Positions 26,392 to 34,229 of a stretch of 64,000 nt of DNA are shown in pieces. A program made the position numbers and the translations under genes. This DNA is from Arthrobacter pascens (GTDB lineage Bacteria > Actinomycetota > Actinomycetes > Actinomycetales > Micrococcaceae). The first letter of the stretch is position 1. Each line of letters opens with the position of its first letter. The notes beneath the pieces are model-generated. The model had not been told where the DNA came from, did no database searches, and saw nothing but the letters and a program-made list of their open reading frames with translations. The stretch covers positions 1,364,001 to 1,428,000 of the forward strand of contig NZ_JAUSXF010000001.1 in assembly GCF_030816475.1 (NCBI RefSeq), in the 5' to 3' direction.

Positions 26392-26407
26392 GAATCATTC
26401 CTATTTA
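26385..26407. promoter_or_regulatory. Fur/Zur-like operator before the metal ABC transporter
   Basis: TAAATAGGAAT and ATTCCTATTTA flank a single central C, giving a perfect 23-bp palindrome. The core GGAATCATTCC resembles Fur-family boxes, which share an NATCATT-type centre. It lies 54 bp before the binding-protein start and includes the stop of the preceding gene. A one-base spacer excludes a hairpin terminator. The Zur-like gene at 29.2 kb is the obvious candidate regulator. Confidence 0.65.
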
Positions 26408-26461
26408 CGGTTAGACTTCTGGGAAGTAAGAATCCCGTTTGCCGAAATGAGTTGAGGTTCC

Positions 26462-27448
26462 GTGCGTCGTCCTGCCGCCATTCATTCATCCCTTGCCGCC
26501 ATCGCCGGCCTGGGCTTGCTGCTGACCGCATGCGCTCCAGCAGCAAGCGTGTCCAGCAACCCGTCCGCATCGTCTTCTGGCGGGAAGGTCCACGTTGTGG
26601 CTTCCACGAACGTCTATGGCGACATTGCCCACGCCATAGGCGGCGACAAGGTCAACGTTGATGCCCTCATCACTAAGTCCAGCCAGGACCCGCATTCCTA
26701 TGAGGCCACCGCCCAGGACCGTTTGACGGTTTCCAAGGCAAACGTTGTGATCGAAAACGGCGGCGGCTACGACGACTTCATGCACAAGATCGCCGGCGAC
26801 AGCAACATCGCGCCCGACAACATCATCACCGCCGTCGATGTCTCCGGGCTGGCCCCCGCTGCAGACGCGGAGCCGAGCGCCACGGCCAGTGCCCCCGCCG
26901 CCGGGCACGACCATGCCGAGTTCAACGAACACATCTGGTACAGCATGGATGCCATGAACAAACTGGCGGACGCATTGGCCGCCAAACTTGGAGAACTCGA
27001 GCCGGGGTCCGCCGCGACGTTCACGTCGAATGCGGCAACTTTCAAAGCCGGGATGGAGGGGCTCACTGCGAAGCTCGCTACCCTCAAAGCCAGCGCGACC
27101 GGATCGCCGGTAGCCATTACCGAACCCGTTCCGCTCTACATGCTTCAGGCCGCCGGACTGGAGAACAAGACCCCCGAAGAGTACAGTGCTGCGATTGAGG
27201 AAGGCACCGATGTCCCGCCTTCCGTGCTGAAGGCCGCCACAGACATCGCCGGATCCAAGGACACCCGGTTCCTCGCTTACAACACCCAGACGGAGGGACC
27301 GCAGACCGAAGCGCTCAAGAAGGCCGCCGAAGCTGCCGGCGTCCCGGTGATCGACTTCAGCGAAACACTCCCTGAGGGCAAGACGTACCTGCAGTGGATG
27401 ACGGACAATGTTGACAACATCAGCAAAGCTTTGGAGAAAAATAGTTGA
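26462..27448 (+). CDS. Zn/Mn ABC transporter substrate-binding lipoprotein
   Basis: The 328-aa protein is a cluster A-I metal-binding protein. A lipobox (LGLLLTAC, Cys at about 24) marks it as a membrane-anchored lipoprotein. Metal ligands are suggested by DPHSYEAT (H78) and the His-rich stretch GHDHAEFNEHIWY (H149, H151, H157). In the C-terminal lobe the usual third His position appears as ITEPVPLYML, with Glu, a variant seen in some actinobacterial members. It delivers Zn or Mn to the ABC pair encoded next. GTG start; 4-bp overlap (TTGA) with the ATPase gene. Confidence 0.9.
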   Translation: MRRPAAIHSSLAAIAGLGLLLTACAPAASVSSNPSASSSGGKVHVVASTNVYGDIAHAIGGDKVNVDALITKSSQDPHSYEATAQDRLTVSKANVVIENGGGYDDFMHKIAGDSNIAPDNIITAVDVSGLAPAADAEPSATASAPAAGHDHAEFNEHIWYSMDAMNKLADALAAKLGELEPGSAATFTSNAATFKAGMEGLTAKLATLKASATGSPVAITEPVPLYMLQAAGLENKTPEEYSAAIEEGTDVPPSVLKAATDIAGSKDTRFLAYNTQTEGPQTEALKKAAEAAGVPVIDFSETLPEGKTYLQWMTDNVDNISKALEKNS

Positions 27449-28254
27449 AACCCGTCGTGAGCCTCCGCGGAGCGTCCCTGCAATTTGGCAAGCGGGCGCT
27501 CTGGGAGGATCTCGACCTGGATATCAGGCCCGGCGAATTCTTCGCCGTCCTTGGGCCCAACGGAAGCGGAAAAACCAGCTTCCTCAAAGTCCTCCTCGGC
27601 CTCCAGGACCTTCATGCGGGCCGTGCCATGCTGGGAGGCGTCCCGGTTGAGCGGGGGAGTAACCTGATCGGCTACATTCCGCAGCAGAAGTCGTTTGCCC
27701 CGGATACCCCCATGCGCGCCCGCGACCTGGTGGGCCTTGGCGTGGACGGCCACCGCTGGGGAATGCGGCTGCGCATGTCCAACGCAAACCGCAGGATCGA
27801 TGAACTCCTCGAAGTTGTCGGAGCCAGTGACTACGCCAAAGTGCCGGTGGGACTGCTTTCCGGCGGTGAGCAGCAGCGGCTCCGGGTTGCACAGGCCCTG
27901 GCCACGGACCCGGAGGTTCTCCTCTGCGATGAACCGCTCTTGTCCCTGGACATGCACCACCAGCAGGCAGTCAGTGCCCTGATCAACAAACAATGCCGCG
28001 AGAAGAACAGTGCCGTGGTTTTTGTCACGCACGAAATTAATCCCATCATCGACTACGTGGACCGCGTGCTGTACCTTGCCGGCGGAAGCTTCAGGGTGGG
28101 GACACCGGAAGAAGTCATGACAACCGAGGTTCTTTCGGAACTGTACGAGAGCCACGTGGAGGTCATCCACGCCAACGGACGCATCGTCGTCGTCGGTCTC
28201 CCGGACGCGACCACGCATCACCACGTCCATGCGACGGCGGGGGAGGCGGCCTGA
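27445..28254 (+). CDS. Zn/Mn ABC transporter ATP-binding protein
   Basis: The 269-aa ATPase has Walker A GPNGSGKT (37-44), Q-loop IPQQKSF, signature [10 protein letters not shown], Walker B VLLCDEPLL and the switch region VFVTHEINP. The C-terminus is His-rich (ATTHHHVHATAG), common in zinc transport ATPases. The TTG start overlaps the stop of the binding protein, and the stop overlaps the permease ATG by one base. Zinc is the more likely substrate given the Zur-like regulator and box. Confidence 0.92.
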   Translation: MKPVVSLRGASLQFGKRALWEDLDLDIRPGEFFAVLGPNGSGKTSFLKVLLGLQDLHAGRAMLGGVPVERGSNLIGYIPQQKSFAPDTPMRARDLVGLGVDGHRWGMRLRMSNANRRIDELLEVVGASDYAKVPVGLLSGGEQQRLRVAQALATDPEVLLCDEPLLSLDMHHQQAVSALINKQCREKNSAVVFVTHEINPIIDYVDRVLYLAGGSFRVGTPEEVMTTEVLSELYESHVEVIHANGRIVVVGLPDATTHHHVHATAGEAA

Positions 28255-29129
28255 TGGACGCGGACAGCATCATCGGATCGATCTTCAGCTTCGAAAACTA
28301 CGGCGAACTCCTGCTGCTGGTCCAGAACTCCATCTGGGCAGGGGCTGTACTTGGCCTGCTGGGCGGGCTGGTAGGCACTTTTGTCATGAAGCGGGACCTC
28401 GCCTTTGCCGTTCACGGCATTTCGGAACTGTCATTCGCCGGGGCGTCCTTTGCCCTGCTGATCGGGGCTGACATAGTTTTTGGCTCGCTCATCGGTTCCG
28501 TGGTGGCCGCGCTCCTGCTCGGGCTGATGGGAGTCAGGGCCCGGGACAAGAACTCGATCATCGGCGTGATCATGCCCTTCGGGTTGGGCCTGGGCATCCT
28601 TTTCCTGTCGCTCTACCAGGGCCGGGCCGCCAACAAATTCGGGCTCCTGACAGGACAGATCGTCTCCGTTGACACTGTCCAGCTCCAGGCCCTCGCCGGG
28701 ACCGCGGTGGTGGTGATGGCGGCGTTGGTAGTCATCTGGAGGCCGCTGAATTTCGCCAGCGCTGATCCGGAACTGGCTGAGGCCCGCGGAGTACCCGTAA
28801 GGGCGCTCGCCCTCATTTTCATGGTGCTGCTGGGCGTGAGCGTGGCGCTGTCCATCCAGGTGGTCGGAGCACTCCTTGTTCTGGCACTGCTCATCACACC
28901 TGCTGCTGCGGCGCTGCGCGTGACGTCCTCCCCGGTGGCGGTGGTGATACTAAGCGTCACCTTTGCCATGACGGCCACGGTGGGCGGTATCCTCCTGGCC
29001 CTTGGCGGCCGCATCCCCATCAGCCCCTACGTCACCACGCTGTCATTCCTGATCTATGTGGTGTGCCGCGTCACGGGAAGCGTCCGGGCCAAGAAGGGGA
29101 TGAACGGGCGCATCGTGCACGCACACTAA
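28254..29129 (+). CDS. Zn/Mn ABC transporter permease
   Basis: The 291-aa protein is an ABC-3 family integral membrane protein with about eight to nine helices, for example SIWAGAVLGLLGGLVGTFVM, SFAGASFALLIGADIVFGS and LLVLALLITPAAAALRVTSS. The motif HGISELSFAGA is the family's coupling region. It completes the binding protein, ATPase and permease operon. It converges on the Fur-type gene 60 bp downstream; no clear terminator was seen between them. Confidence 0.92.
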   Translation: MDADSIIGSIFSFENYGELLLLVQNSIWAGAVLGLLGGLVGTFVMKRDLAFAVHGISELSFAGASFALLIGADIVFGSLIGSVVAALLLGLMGVRARDKNSIIGVIMPFGLGLGILFLSLYQGRAANKFGLLTGQIVSVDTVQLQALAGTAVVVMAALVVIWRPLNFASADPELAEARGVPVRALALIFMVLLGVSVALSIQVVGALLVLALLITPAAAALRVTSSPVAVVILSVTFAMTATVGGILLALGGRIPISPYVTTLSFLIYVVCRVTGSVRAKKGMNGRIVHAH

Positions 29130-29192
29130 CGCCTTCTGGCAACGGCCGGAAAGGTACGCCGGAAGCGTGTGTCCCGGGCAGCCCCCGTGCGG

Positions 29193-29699
29193 TCAGAGGT
29201 TGCCCGCGGCCTTACGTGCGGTGCAGTCCGGGCACAGCCCGAAGATCTCAACAGTGTGTGCCACGTCGGTGTAGCCGTATTCTGCCGCTGTCCGGGCCGC
29301 CCACGTTTCCACAGCCGGAGCCTCAACCTCAACCGCCTTGCCGCAGTTGCGGCACAGGAGATGGTGGTGGTGGTCGGTTACGGCGCATCGCCGGTAGACG
29401 GCCTCTCCATCGCTGTTGCGCAGTACGTCCACCAGTCCGTCGTCCGCCAGGGATTGCAGGATCCGGTATGCCGTCGCGAGCGACACCGAGACGCCCTGGT
29501 TCTGCAGGATACGGTAGAGCTCCTGCGTGCTCACGAAGTCATCGAGCTCATCCAGCGCAGCACTGACGGCCAGCCGTTGCTTGGTGACGCGCTGTTCCTT
29601 TCCGGGGGCGGTCGCAGGGCTGCCCGTCGCAGGGCCCGCGGCCGTGGCTGGCGAGGAAGTGGACGGCGTCGTTTCGTCAGCCTTTGTGCCGAACGGCAT
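29193..29699 (-). CDS. zur: Fur-family regulator, probably Zur
   Basis: The 168-aa protein has a disordered Ala/Pro/Thr-rich N-terminus of about 35 residues, a winged helix (QRVTKQRLAVSAALDELDD to GEAVYRRC, about 37-105) and a zinc-rich dimerisation domain: HHHH at 110-113, C116xxC119 and C156xxC159. The His cluster and both CxxC pairs fit Zur. It sits convergent to the Zn-type ABC operon, whose promoter carries a Fur-like palindrome. ATG 29699 is chosen because GAGG lies 6 nt upstream; an ATG at 29735 has no such site. Confidence 0.85.
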   Translation of the reverse strand: MPFGTKADETTPSTSSPATAAGPATGSPATAPGKEQRVTKQRLAVSAALDELDDFVSTQELYRILQNQGVSVSLATAYRILQSLADDGLVDVLRNSDGEAVYRRCAVTDHHHHLLCRNCGKAVEVEAPAVETWAARTAAEYGYTDVAHTVEIFGLCPDCTARKAAGNL

Positions 29700-29822
29700 T
29701 GATGGCCTCGCTTCCCTGAGGTTGGTGACAAACATCCAGATTACCAGCGGGCCTCATGGACAGTGGCCGTAGAGGTCAGGGCTTCGTGGACATGGTCCCG
29801 GACCGGCCCCTAGGCTGGCGCT

Positions 29823-30479
29823 ATGAAGCTGACGAAATACACCCACGCCTGCGTCCGGCTCGAGAAGGACGGCAGGGCCCTCGTGCTGGACCCCGGAACA
29901 TTCTCTGAAACGAAGGAAGCACTGCAGGGCGCCCAGGCTGTCCTCATCACGCACGAGCACGGTGACCACGTGGATGTTCCCGCCATGGTGAATGCACTCA
30001 GGGGAATGGACGGCCTGGCGGTGTTTGCACCCGAGGGGGTGGCCGCCAACCTGCGGAAGGAAGCGCCCGAGGCGGCAGCGCGGATCCATACCGTTGAGCC
30101 CGGATCGTCCTTTGAGGCGGCCGGCTTCAGCGTCCGCAGCTTCGGCGGACAGCACGCCCTGATCCATCCGCAGATCCCCGTGGTCGCCAATATCGGCTAT
30201 CTCGTGGATGAGAACGTCTATCACCCGGGGGACTCATTCATCATCCCCGACGGCATCAGCGTCCGGAACCTGCTGGTCCCGATCCACGCGCCGTGGAACA
30301 AGGCCAGTGAAGTGGTCGACTTTGTGATCGGCGTCCGTGCTCCGCGGGCGTTCCAGGTCCATGACGGGCTCCTGAACGAGATGGGCCTGAAAATGGTTGA
30401 AGCGCATGTAACCCGCATGGGTGCCAAATACGGCACCGAGTTCACCCATCTGTCCACGGGCGAAACAGTGGAGGTCTGA
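29823..30479 (+). CDS. MBL-fold metallo-hydrolase, UlaG-like
   Basis: The 218-aa protein has the metallo-beta-lactamase motif THEHGDH (residues 43-49) after a conserved acidic loop (LVLDPGTFS), plus further likely metal ligands in FGGQHALIH and YHPGDSFIIP. The short length and N-terminus KLTKYTHACVRLE place it with UlaG-like MBL hydrolases acting on small molecules. The substrate is unknown. It ends 5 bp from the convergent cysteine desulfhydrase-like gene. Confidence 0.85.
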   Translation: MKLTKYTHACVRLEKDGRALVLDPGTFSETKEALQGAQAVLITHEHGDHVDVPAMVNALRGMDGLAVFAPEGVAANLRKEAPEAAARIHTVEPGSSFEAAGFSVRSFGGQHALIHPQIPVVANIGYLVDENVYHPGDSFIIPDGISVRNLLVPIHAPWNKASEVVDFVIGVRAPRAFQVHDGLLNEMGLKMVEAHVTRMGAKYGTEFTHLSTGETVEV

Positions 30480-30484
30480 CGGAG

Positions 30485-31567
30485 CTACCCGCTCCAGATG
30501 CCCGTGTCGAAGAACCGCGTAATGGCCGCCTCGTGCTGCTCCGGGGCCAGTCCCTGGCTGGCCAGCCAGGCAGGGTTGTAGTAGTTCCCGCCGTAACGCT
30601 CGCCGCCGTCGCACATCAGCGACACTATGCTGCCGCGCGTGCCTTCAGCGATCATTTCGGCGACGAGCTGCCACACTCCCCACAGGTTTGTTCCCGTGGA
30701 CGGCCCGGCGTGAAGGCCCGCTACCGTGTGCAGATGCCGCATTGCTGCAACGGAAGCTGCATCGGGGACCTGGATCATGCGGTCGATGACCGAGGGGATG
30801 AAACTGGGCTCCATTTTCGGCCGTCCGATGCCTTCAATGCGTGAGGGTACCCCGGTGCTGAAGCCCGGCACGCCGGCACGCCAGCCCGGATAGAACGCCG
30901 AATTTTCCGGATCCACCACGGCCAGGGCTGTGTCATGGCAGTTGTAGCGGAGGTAGCGGCCGATGGTCGCGCTGGTTCCGCCGGTTCCGGCGCCCACCAC
31001 GATCCAGCGCGGGACGGGGTGCTCTTCAAGCTCCAGCTGCTGGAAGATGGACTCAGCGATGTTGTTGTTCCCCCGCCAGTCCGTGGCGCGCTCCGCGTAT
31101 GTGAACTGGTCCATGTAGTGGCCCTTGCTTGTCGCCGCCACTTCCTCGGCCACTGCGTAGACCTCTGATGCGTGGTCCACCAGCAGGCAGGCACCGCCAA
31201 ACTGTTCGATCAGCGCGACTTTCTCCGGGCTCGTGGTGCGGGCCATGACGGCCACGAAGGGAAGGCCCAGGAGCCGGGCGAAATACGCCTCCGAGACAGC
31301 TGTGCTGCCGCTGGAAGCCTCCACGATCGTCGTGTCCTCCCGGATCCAGCCATTCACCAGGCCGAAGAGGAACAGCGAGCGGGCCAGCCGGTGCTTGAGG
31401 CTGCCGGAGCGGTGCGTTGATTCGTCTTTGAGGTAAAGCTGGACCCCCCAGTGTTCGGGCAGCGGCACCGCATAGAGATGGGTATCGGCTGAGCGGTTGT
31501 TTTCTGCGGTGATTTTGCGGATGGCCTGGTCTGCCCAGGTCCGGTCCGCACTGCGTGGGCTCTTCAC
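30485..31567 (-). CDS. cds1: PLP-dependent cysteine desulfhydrase, Cds1-like
   Basis: The 360-aa fold-type II PLP enzyme has the Schiff-base lysine in [13 protein letters not shown] (K58), the phosphate-binding loop [15 protein letters not shown] and [20 protein letters not shown]. This differs from CysK (which has SVKDR) and matches the mycobacterial Cds1 type, which releases sulfide from cysteine. It is cytosolic. It is divergent from a rhodanese-type sulfurtransferase 92 bp away, suggesting a shared role in sulfur handling. A cystathionine beta-synthase-like activity is the alternative. Confidence 0.8.
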   Translation of the reverse strand: MKSPRSADRTWADQAIRKITAENNRSADTHLYAVPLPEHWGVQLYLKDESTHRSGSLKHRLARSLFLFGLVNGWIREDTTIVEASSGSTAVSEAYFARLLGLPFVAVMARTTSPEKVALIEQFGGACLLVDHASEVYAVAEEVAATSKGHYMDQFTYAERATDWRGNNNIAESIFQQLELEEHPVPRWIVVGAGTGGTSATIGRYLRYNCHDTALAVVDPENSAFYPGWRAGVPGFSTGVPSRIEGIGRPKMEPSFIPSVIDRMIQVPDAASVAAMRHLHTVAGLHAGPSTGTNLWGVWQLVAEMIAEGTRGSIVSLMCDGGERYGGNYYNPAWLASQGLAPEQHEAAITRFFDTGIWSG

Positions 31568-31659
31568 CGCACCAGCCTACCGGCGGCCGTCCACCGACCC
31601 GGGCTAGAGTAAGCAGATCCGCTGCTCCGATCCGCTGCCCCGATCCGCCAAGGAGAATC

Positions 31660-32514
31660 ATGGGTCCCCTGATGGACGTCGACTCACTGCAAGCCCGCCG
31701 TACGGTCGGCCTCCGCACCGTGCTGCTGGATGTGCGCTGGGTCCTGGGCGATCCCCATGGGCGGGAACACTACCTGGAGGGGCACCTCCCCGGTGCGGTT
31801 TTCGTGGACCTTGCCACCGAGCTCGCCGCGCCGCCTGTGCCCGCACGGGGAAGGCATCCCCTCCCGCCGGCGTCGGAATTCCAGGACGCCGCCAGGCGGT
31901 GGGGGATCAACGACGGCGATGTTGTGGTCGCTTACGACAACAGTGGCAACATGGCGGCCGCGCGGCTCTGGTGGATGCTGCGCAACGCAGGCTTCCGGGA
32001 GGTTTACCTGCTCGACGGCGGCCTGGCCGCCTGGAGCGCTGCCGGACTGCCCGTGGAGGACGGACCCGTAGACGTCGCCCCGGGCAATGTCTCCCTTGAC
32101 GACGGCAGGATGCCGGTCATCGGCGTTGATGCGGCTGCGGGCTGGGCAGGAACAGGCATCCTCCTCGATGCCCGCGCCCCCGAAAGATACCGGGGCGAAT
32201 TTGAACCCGTCGATCCCCGCGCCGGCCACATCCCGGGCGCCACCAGCGCACCAACGTCGGAGAACCTGGACGGGACCGGGCACTTCCTGCCGGCAGCCGA
32301 CCTGCGCCAGCGGTTCGAGGGGCTTGGAATCAGCGGCGACATTCCGGTCGCGGTCTACTGCGGCTCGGGGGTGACCGCCGCCCACGAGGTAGCCGCGCTC
32401 CACATCGCCGGGTTCCGGGCAGCCCTGTATCCAGGGTCCTTTTCTGAATGGTCCAACAACCCGGCTTTGGCCGTGGTGACTGGCAGCGAGCCTGGCGGCG
32501 GGGACGGCCGATAG
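31660..32514 (+). CDS. Two-domain rhodanese-type sulfurtransferase
   Basis: The 284-aa protein has two rhodanese domains. The N-terminal one (about 5-130) carries GDVVVAYDNSGNMAA in place of the active-site Cys loop and is inactive. The C-terminal one (about 150-275) has the catalytic Cys in VAVYCGSGVTAA (C234). The CGSG(V)TA loop is typical of 3-mercaptopyruvate or thiosulfate sulfurtransferases. AAGGAG lies 4 nt before ATG 31660, so I reject the longer in-frame start at 31555. It diverges from the Cds1-like gene. Confidence 0.88.
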   Translation: MGPLMDVDSLQARRTVGLRTVLLDVRWVLGDPHGREHYLEGHLPGAVFVDLATELAAPPVPARGRHPLPPASEFQDAARRWGINDGDVVVAYDNSGNMAAARLWWMLRNAGFREVYLLDGGLAAWSAAGLPVEDGPVDVAPGNVSLDDGRMPVIGVDAAAGWAGTGILLDARAPERYRGEFEPVDPRAGHIPGATSAPTSENLDGTGHFLPAADLRQRFEGLGISGDIPVAVYCGSGVTAAHEVAALHIAGFRAALYPGSFSEWSNNPALAVVTGSEPGGGDGR

Positions 32515-32601
32515 GCCCCAGGGGTTGTGGCCGGTGATGTGGGGACTCGTCGAGGAACCTTCGAGTGGAAATGCCGCGGCCCGCAGGGGTAGCGTCGCTG
32601 T

Positions 32602-33786
32602 ATGACCCCTGGACGCCCCGTACCGCCACCCCTTGCCCACGCCGTGACGCCGGCCGACGACCATGACCTGGAGATTGCCCGCGATCCCGCCTCCCGGTCC
32701 GCCCGCACAGGTCTCCTGGCAGCAGCCTATGGCGCCGTTTCCAGTGACAGCGGGCTGGTGCCGCTGACCCTGGCCCGCCGCGCGCCAAAGGAGGACGACG
32801 TCGAGATCGCGATCGAATTCTGCGGTCTTTGCCACTCGGACGTCCACGCCACCCGTGGCGAGTGGGGTGCACAAAGCTATCCTTTGGTGCCCGGCCACGA
32901 AATCGTGGGGAGGGTCAGCCGGGTGGGTTCCGCCGTGGATGACTTCGCTCCGGGGGATCTCGTTGGCGTCGGATGCATGGTGGATTCCTGCCGGGAATGC
33001 GAGAGCTGCCTTGAGGGACTGGAACAGTACTGCGAAAACGGCATGACCGGGACCTACGGGGCCAAGGACGCGCGCAACGCCGGCTCCGTCACCCAGGGCG
33101 GCTATTCGTCGTCGGTGGTGGTGGACCGCCGCTACGTGGTCCGGGTCCCCGAAAGCCTGGACCCTGCTGCTGTGGCCCCGCTGCTCTGCGCGGGCGTCAC
33201 CACCTTTTCCCCGCTCCGCCGCTTCGACGTGGAGGACGGCGACGTAGTGGGGGTTGTCGGGCTCGGCGGGCTCGGTCACATGGCCGTCAAGCTGGCCAAG
33301 GCCATGGGCGCACGGGTTGTGGTTTTCACCACCTCGGAATCCAAGGTTCCCGCGGCACTCGAACTCGGAGCAGATGAGGTCGTCCTCTCCCGGGACGAGG
33401 ACGCCATGGCCGCAGCCGACCGGAGCATCGACGTGATCATTGATACCGTGGCCGCTCCGCACAACCTCAACCCGTTCTTCCGCACCCTCCGCCGGGACGG
33501 GGCCCTTTTCCAGCTGGGGCTGCCTTCCGAGGCTATGCCGCCGGTCAATCCGGGGGCTCTGATCCGCAGACGGATCTCCTACGCCGGCTCGCTCATCGGA
33601 GGCATCGCCGAGACGCAGGAGATGCTGGATTTCTGCGCCGAACACGGCGTGGCCGCCGATATCGAGGTGGTGCGGGCCGACCAGCTGAATGAGGCCTACG
33701 ACCGTATGGTGGCAGGCGACGTGAAATACCGGTTTGTGCTGGACACCAGCACCCTGCAGGCCCCGGCCGAGGAGGCAGACGCATGA
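32602..33786 (+). CDS. Zinc-dependent alcohol dehydrogenase, NAD(P)-type
   Basis: The 394-aa medium-chain dehydrogenase has the catalytic zinc site (C77-H78 in FCGLCHSDVH; H99-E100 in GHEIVGRV), four structural-zinc cysteines (C130, C133, C136, C144) and the nucleotide motif VGLGGLGHMAVKLAKAMG. This pattern is that of the YahK/cinnamyl-alcohol dehydrogenase group, which reduces a wide range of aldehydes. The N-terminal 35 residues are unusual and may be an extension, with ATG near residue 1 the only supported start. It overlaps the HIT gene by 4 bp. Confidence 0.88.
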   Translation: MTPGRPVPPPLAHAVTPADDHDLEIARDPASRSARTGLLAAAYGAVSSDSGLVPLTLARRAPKEDDVEIAIEFCGLCHSDVHATRGEWGAQSYPLVPGHEIVGRVSRVGSAVDDFAPGDLVGVGCMVDSCRECESCLEGLEQYCENGMTGTYGAKDARNAGSVTQGGYSSSVVVDRRYVVRVPESLDPAAVAPLLCAGVTTFSPLRRFDVEDGDVVGVVGLGGLGHMAVKLAKAMGARVVVFTTSESKVPAALELGADEVVLSRDEDAMAAADRSIDVIIDTVAAPHNLNPFFRTLRRDGALFQLGLPSEAMPPVNPGALIRRRISYAGSLIGGIAETQEMLDFCAEHGVAADIEVVRADQLNEAYDRMVAGDVKYRFVLDTSTLQAPAEEADA

Positions 33787-34211
33787 GCACTTTATTCACC
33801 AGGATCCTGAACGGCGAAATCCCCGGACGCTTCGTCTGGCGGGAACCGGACGTTGCCGCTTTCCTGACCACGGGCCCGCTCGCAGACGGGCACACCCTGG
33901 TAGTCCCTACGGAAGAGGTGGACCGCTGGACCGATGCGTCACCCGAGACGCTGGCGAAAGTAATGGAAGTGGCACGGCGGATCGGTGCCGTGCAGGTGGA
34001 CATCTTCGCCGCAGCGCGTGCCGGACTGATCGTTGCAGGCTACGAAATCGACCACTTCCATGTGCACGTCTGGCCATCACGCAGCATGGCGGACTTCGAC
34101 TTCGCCTCAGCTGACCAGAATCCGGACCCCGCCGTCCTGGATTCGAACGCCGAGAAGCTGCGCGGCGGACTGCGTGCCGCGGGATACGGCGAGTTCGTTC
34201 CGGGAAGCTGA
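33783..34211 (+). CDS. HIT-family nucleotide-binding hydrolase
   Basis: The 142-aa protein has the histidine triad HFHVHVWPS (H91, H93, H95) with an N-terminal FTRILNGEIPGRFVWREPDV, typical of HIT hydrolases acting on nucleotide conjugates such as AMP-lysine or diadenosine polyphosphates. ATG 33783 overlaps the stop of the dehydrogenase gene by 4 bp (ATGA), so the two are translated together. The true substrate cannot be inferred. Confidence 0.9.
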   Translation: MSTLFTRILNGEIPGRFVWREPDVAAFLTTGPLADGHTLVVPTEEVDRWTDASPETLAKVMEVARRIGAVQVDIFAAARAGLIVAGYEIDHFHVHVWPSRSMADFDFASADQNPDPAVLDSNAEKLRGGLRAAGYGEFVPGS

Positions 34212-34229
34212 ACGGCCAGCGGGCCCGGC

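Noticed and set aside
26385..26407. Palindrome before the metal transporter as terminator of the CNNM operon
   Set aside because: A one-base spacer cannot form a loop without melting the stem, and no T-run follows; an operator fits better.
31684..33645. Long open frame on the minus strand (653 codons) opposite the rhodanese and dehydrogenase genes
   Set aside because: It is antisense to two clear genes with complete motifs; long shadow frames are expected in GC-rich DNA, and its peptide has no recognisable domain.
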